A DNA stretch of 42,925 bases from a virus, in the IMG/VR virus record IMGVR_UViG_3300032047_000033, positions 1 through 42,925 of that record. One strand, 5' to 3'. Positions 41,861 to 42,925 of this stretch are shown one piece after another (positions within the stretch are counted from its first letter, which is position 1; every line of letters begins with the position of its first letter). Below the pieces are notes generated by a model. The model did not search any database and was not told the DNA's origin. It saw only the letters and a program-made list of their open reading frames with translations. The position numbers were made by a program, and so were the translations under genes.

Positions 41861-42085
41861 CTATGCCATTCCTAATTCACTATTTTGGGTGAGTTTTTCA
41901 AAATATAAATCTTCTGCTAGGTCTACCAATTCACTAAATTGGTCACCTGTTAATAATTCTTTTTGACCTTGTAGACTTTGAACATTAAAATGTTCCATTA
42001 TAAAATCCACAATGATACTATCGATGGGTGATTTTGATTTAGTTTCTATCTCTTTTACTCCTATTGTCATTAGAGGTTTTTTCAT
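41861..42085 (-). CDS. Hypothetical protein
   Basis: A 74-aa protein when started at ATG 42085, where AGGGAGAAAAG gives a good ribosome site; a start 45 bases up would run into the small gene above. It has a beta strand at the start (KKPLMTIGVKEIET) and then a helical acidic part. It abuts the IMPDH/GMPR gene with no gap. Not recognised. Confidence 0.6.
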   Translation of the reverse strand: MKKPLMTIGVKEIETKSKSPIDSIIVDFIMEHFNVQSLQGQKELLTGDQFSELVDLAEDLYFEKLTQNSELGMA

Positions 42086-42206
42086 TCTTTTCTCCCTTTT
42101 TACCGAAAATCTTTTCCCAATTATCGGCATACTTTTTGAGGTTTGTTATTCTATTCTTGTCACCCTTGCCGGCGTTAGAATGTTTTGGTTGTGTTTTTTT
42201 ACTCAT
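42039..42206 (-). CDS. Small basic phage protein (55 aa)
   Basis: ATG at 42206, 55 residues, overlapping the next gene by 47 bases in another frame. It starts MSKKTQPKHSNAGKGDKNRI and has NWEKIFGKK, a pattern of tiny basic proteins (S-K-G-.. W-x-x-I-F-G-K-K) repeatedly seen in marine T4-like phages. Function unknown. Confidence 0.65.
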   Translation of the reverse strand: MSKKTQPKHSNAGKGDKNRITNLKKYADNWEKIFGKKGEKNEKTSNDNRSKRDRN

Positions 42207-42210
42207 ATTT

Positions 42211-42327
42211 TTAGAACCATAAAATATACATATAACCTAAACCCATGAGAATAATTATTATTAATTTGAAATACTCCCACATCTCATCACTTCTTGTAAA
42301 AGTTACTTTATTATTTTTTTTATCCAT
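42211..42327 (-). CDS. Membrane micropeptide (38 aa)
   Basis: ATG at 42327, overlapping the preceding stop. A polar N-terminus (MDKKNNKVTFTRSDEMWEYF) and one C-terminal membrane helix (IIIILMGLGYMYILWF). Part of a run of tightly packed small membrane genes. Confidence 0.55.
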   Translation of the reverse strand: MDKKNNKVTFTRSDEMWEYFKLIIIILMGLGYMYILWF

Positions 42328-42439
42328 AAAGCTCAAATGAAACCACCCACATGGCTATCATATATCCTAATCCTATTCCAATGAATATACCAATTACAAT
42401 ATATTGTATTTTTTCATCATCTGGTATATTTCTAATCAT
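42320..42439 (-). CDS. Membrane micropeptide (39 aa)
   Basis: ATG at 42439 in an ATGA overlap with the preceding gene. A short acidic start ([14 protein letters not shown]) and one glycine-rich membrane helix (VIGIFIGIGLGYMIAMWVV). No function known. Confidence 0.6.
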   Translation of the reverse strand: MIRNIPDDEKIQYIVIGIFIGIGLGYMIAMWVVSFELYG

Positions 42440-42588
42440 ACATTCCACTTCTTATCATCTTGATATTCTTTTTTCTTGGTTATACCATCATACAACCATT
42501 TAATATACCATCTTACTCTTGCACCAAGTTCCATATCATTAGGGTATTTATCAACCATATCTCTTATTATTTGTCTTACACTTTTCAT
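42436..42588 (-). CDS. Small soluble protein (50 aa)
   Basis: ATG at 42588 in an ATGA overlap with the deformylase stop; AAGGTG lies 6 bases upstream. It encodes a basic Trp/Tyr-rich sequence ([20 protein letters not shown]). Spacing and overlaps support it as real; no family seen. Confidence 0.6.
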   Translation of the reverse strand: MKSVRQIIRDMVDKYPNDMELGARVRWYIKWLYDGITKKKEYQDDKKWNV

Positions 42589-42925
42589 AAGCAACACCTT
42601 TTATATTTTTTACCACTACCACAATAACAAGGTTCATTACGACCAATCGATTTTTTTGTTACTATTGGTTTTGGTTTATTCTCTCTATCATGAATAGTAT
42701 TACCCATTAGGTGGTCAATTTCGTGTTGGACACATATAGCTTCTAACAATCTTTGTTCTTGGTCTTGCTTCTTACCGTCTTCTTCCCAAGTTCCTTTAAC
42801 TTCTTTACCAGTTTCTACTCCACTAAAATACCATTCACTTTCTTCTTGTTCTGTTTTAATAATTATGTTCTTGTATCTTTTTGTGTGTAAACCTCGTTTT
42901 GGATAACTTAAACAGCCTTCGTAGT
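42585..42925 (-). CDS. def: Peptide deformylase with C-terminal SEC-C zinc motif, 5' part outside window
   Basis: C-terminal 113 codons of a peptide deformylase that removes the formyl group from new proteins. The metal site is visible: EGCLSYP with the catalytic Cys, and QHEIDH with two His and the Glu. After a short linker ([13 protein letters not shown]) comes [19 protein letters not shown], a SEC-C zinc-binding motif known from the end of SecA. Phage deformylases occur, but this tail is unusual. An insert of Lys/Glu lies between the two active-site motifs ([20 protein letters not shown]). The first motif is beyond the right edge. Confidence 0.92.
   Translation of the reverse strand, partial: YEGCLSYPKRGLHTKRYKNIIIKTEQEESEWYFSGVETGKEVKGTWEEDGKKQDQEQRLLEAICVQHEIDHLMGNTIHDRENKPKPIVTKKSIGRNEPCYCGSGKKYKRCCL

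Noticed and set aside
1-42925. CRISPR arrays, insertion sequences, integrase and attachment sites
   Set aside because: I saw no regularly spaced repeats, transposase or integrase motifs, or long terminal repeats in the window.

Overview
The window reads as part of the genome of an AT-rich, T4-like myovirus, probably marine. T4-type markers are a gp47/gp46-type recombination nuclease, a primase, a gp6- and gp25-type baseplate wedge, a gp5-type hub, a gp55-type late sigma factor and many small, tightly overlapping genes. Nearly everything is on the minus strand; the only plus-strand unit is a two-gene island at 30.1-30.8 kb. Several signal peptides end in G-Q, A-Q or S-Q, and the ferredoxin resembles those of Bacteroidota-type bacteria. 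With phage-borne prepilins this suggests a host in the FCB group, perhaps Marinimicrobia (SAR406). That is inference.

Layout in plus coordinates (minus genes are read right to left). 1-4.5 kb: a single-polypeptide Mre11/Rad50 (gp47-gp46) fusion running off the left edge, a primase, a glycosyltransferase-like gene and a PDDEXK-like nuclease. 4.5-9 kb: a cassette of small proteins, six of which share a 10-residue N-terminus (M-I-K-L-x-D-L-I-x-E) that looks like a capsid-targeting sequence with a prohead-protease site; they include a zinc metallopeptidase and a possible ADP-ribosyltransferase-like protein. 9-10 kb: holin-like proteins. 10-13.6 kb: an envelope cassette with a Popeye-like cyclic-nucleotide-binding membrane protein, a thioredoxin-fold protein, a MshEN-domain membrane protein, a lipoprotein and a probable outer-membrane beta-barrel. 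13.7-30 kb: tail and baseplate genes, with a dicluster ferredoxin inserted. 30.1-30.8 kb: plus-strand island encoding a two-helix membrane protein and a secreted lysine-rich peptide, each followed by a strong terminator. 30.8-35 kb: a second envelope cassette with a TonB C-terminal-domain protein, secreted or anchored proteins and four tandem prepilin-like genes. 35-42.9 kb: late sigma factor, HD phosphohydrolase, 3D-domain protein, DNA methyltransferase, a phage tmRNA, an IMP dehydrogenase/GMP reductase homologue, small proteins and a peptide deformylase with a SEC-C tail.

The most unusual theme is how much sequence goes to proteins expected in or beyond the host cytoplasmic membrane: four prepilins, a pilus-ATPase-type MshEN domain, a TonB domain, a beta-barrel, a lipoprotein and a secreted cationic peptide. 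A reasonable hypothesis is remodelling or blocking of a host type IV pilus / type II secretion machine and outer membrane during infection. The second theme is a set of probably packaged and injected proteins. No stretch over 300 bases lacks a gene; the region 39514-39920 is the tmRNA.
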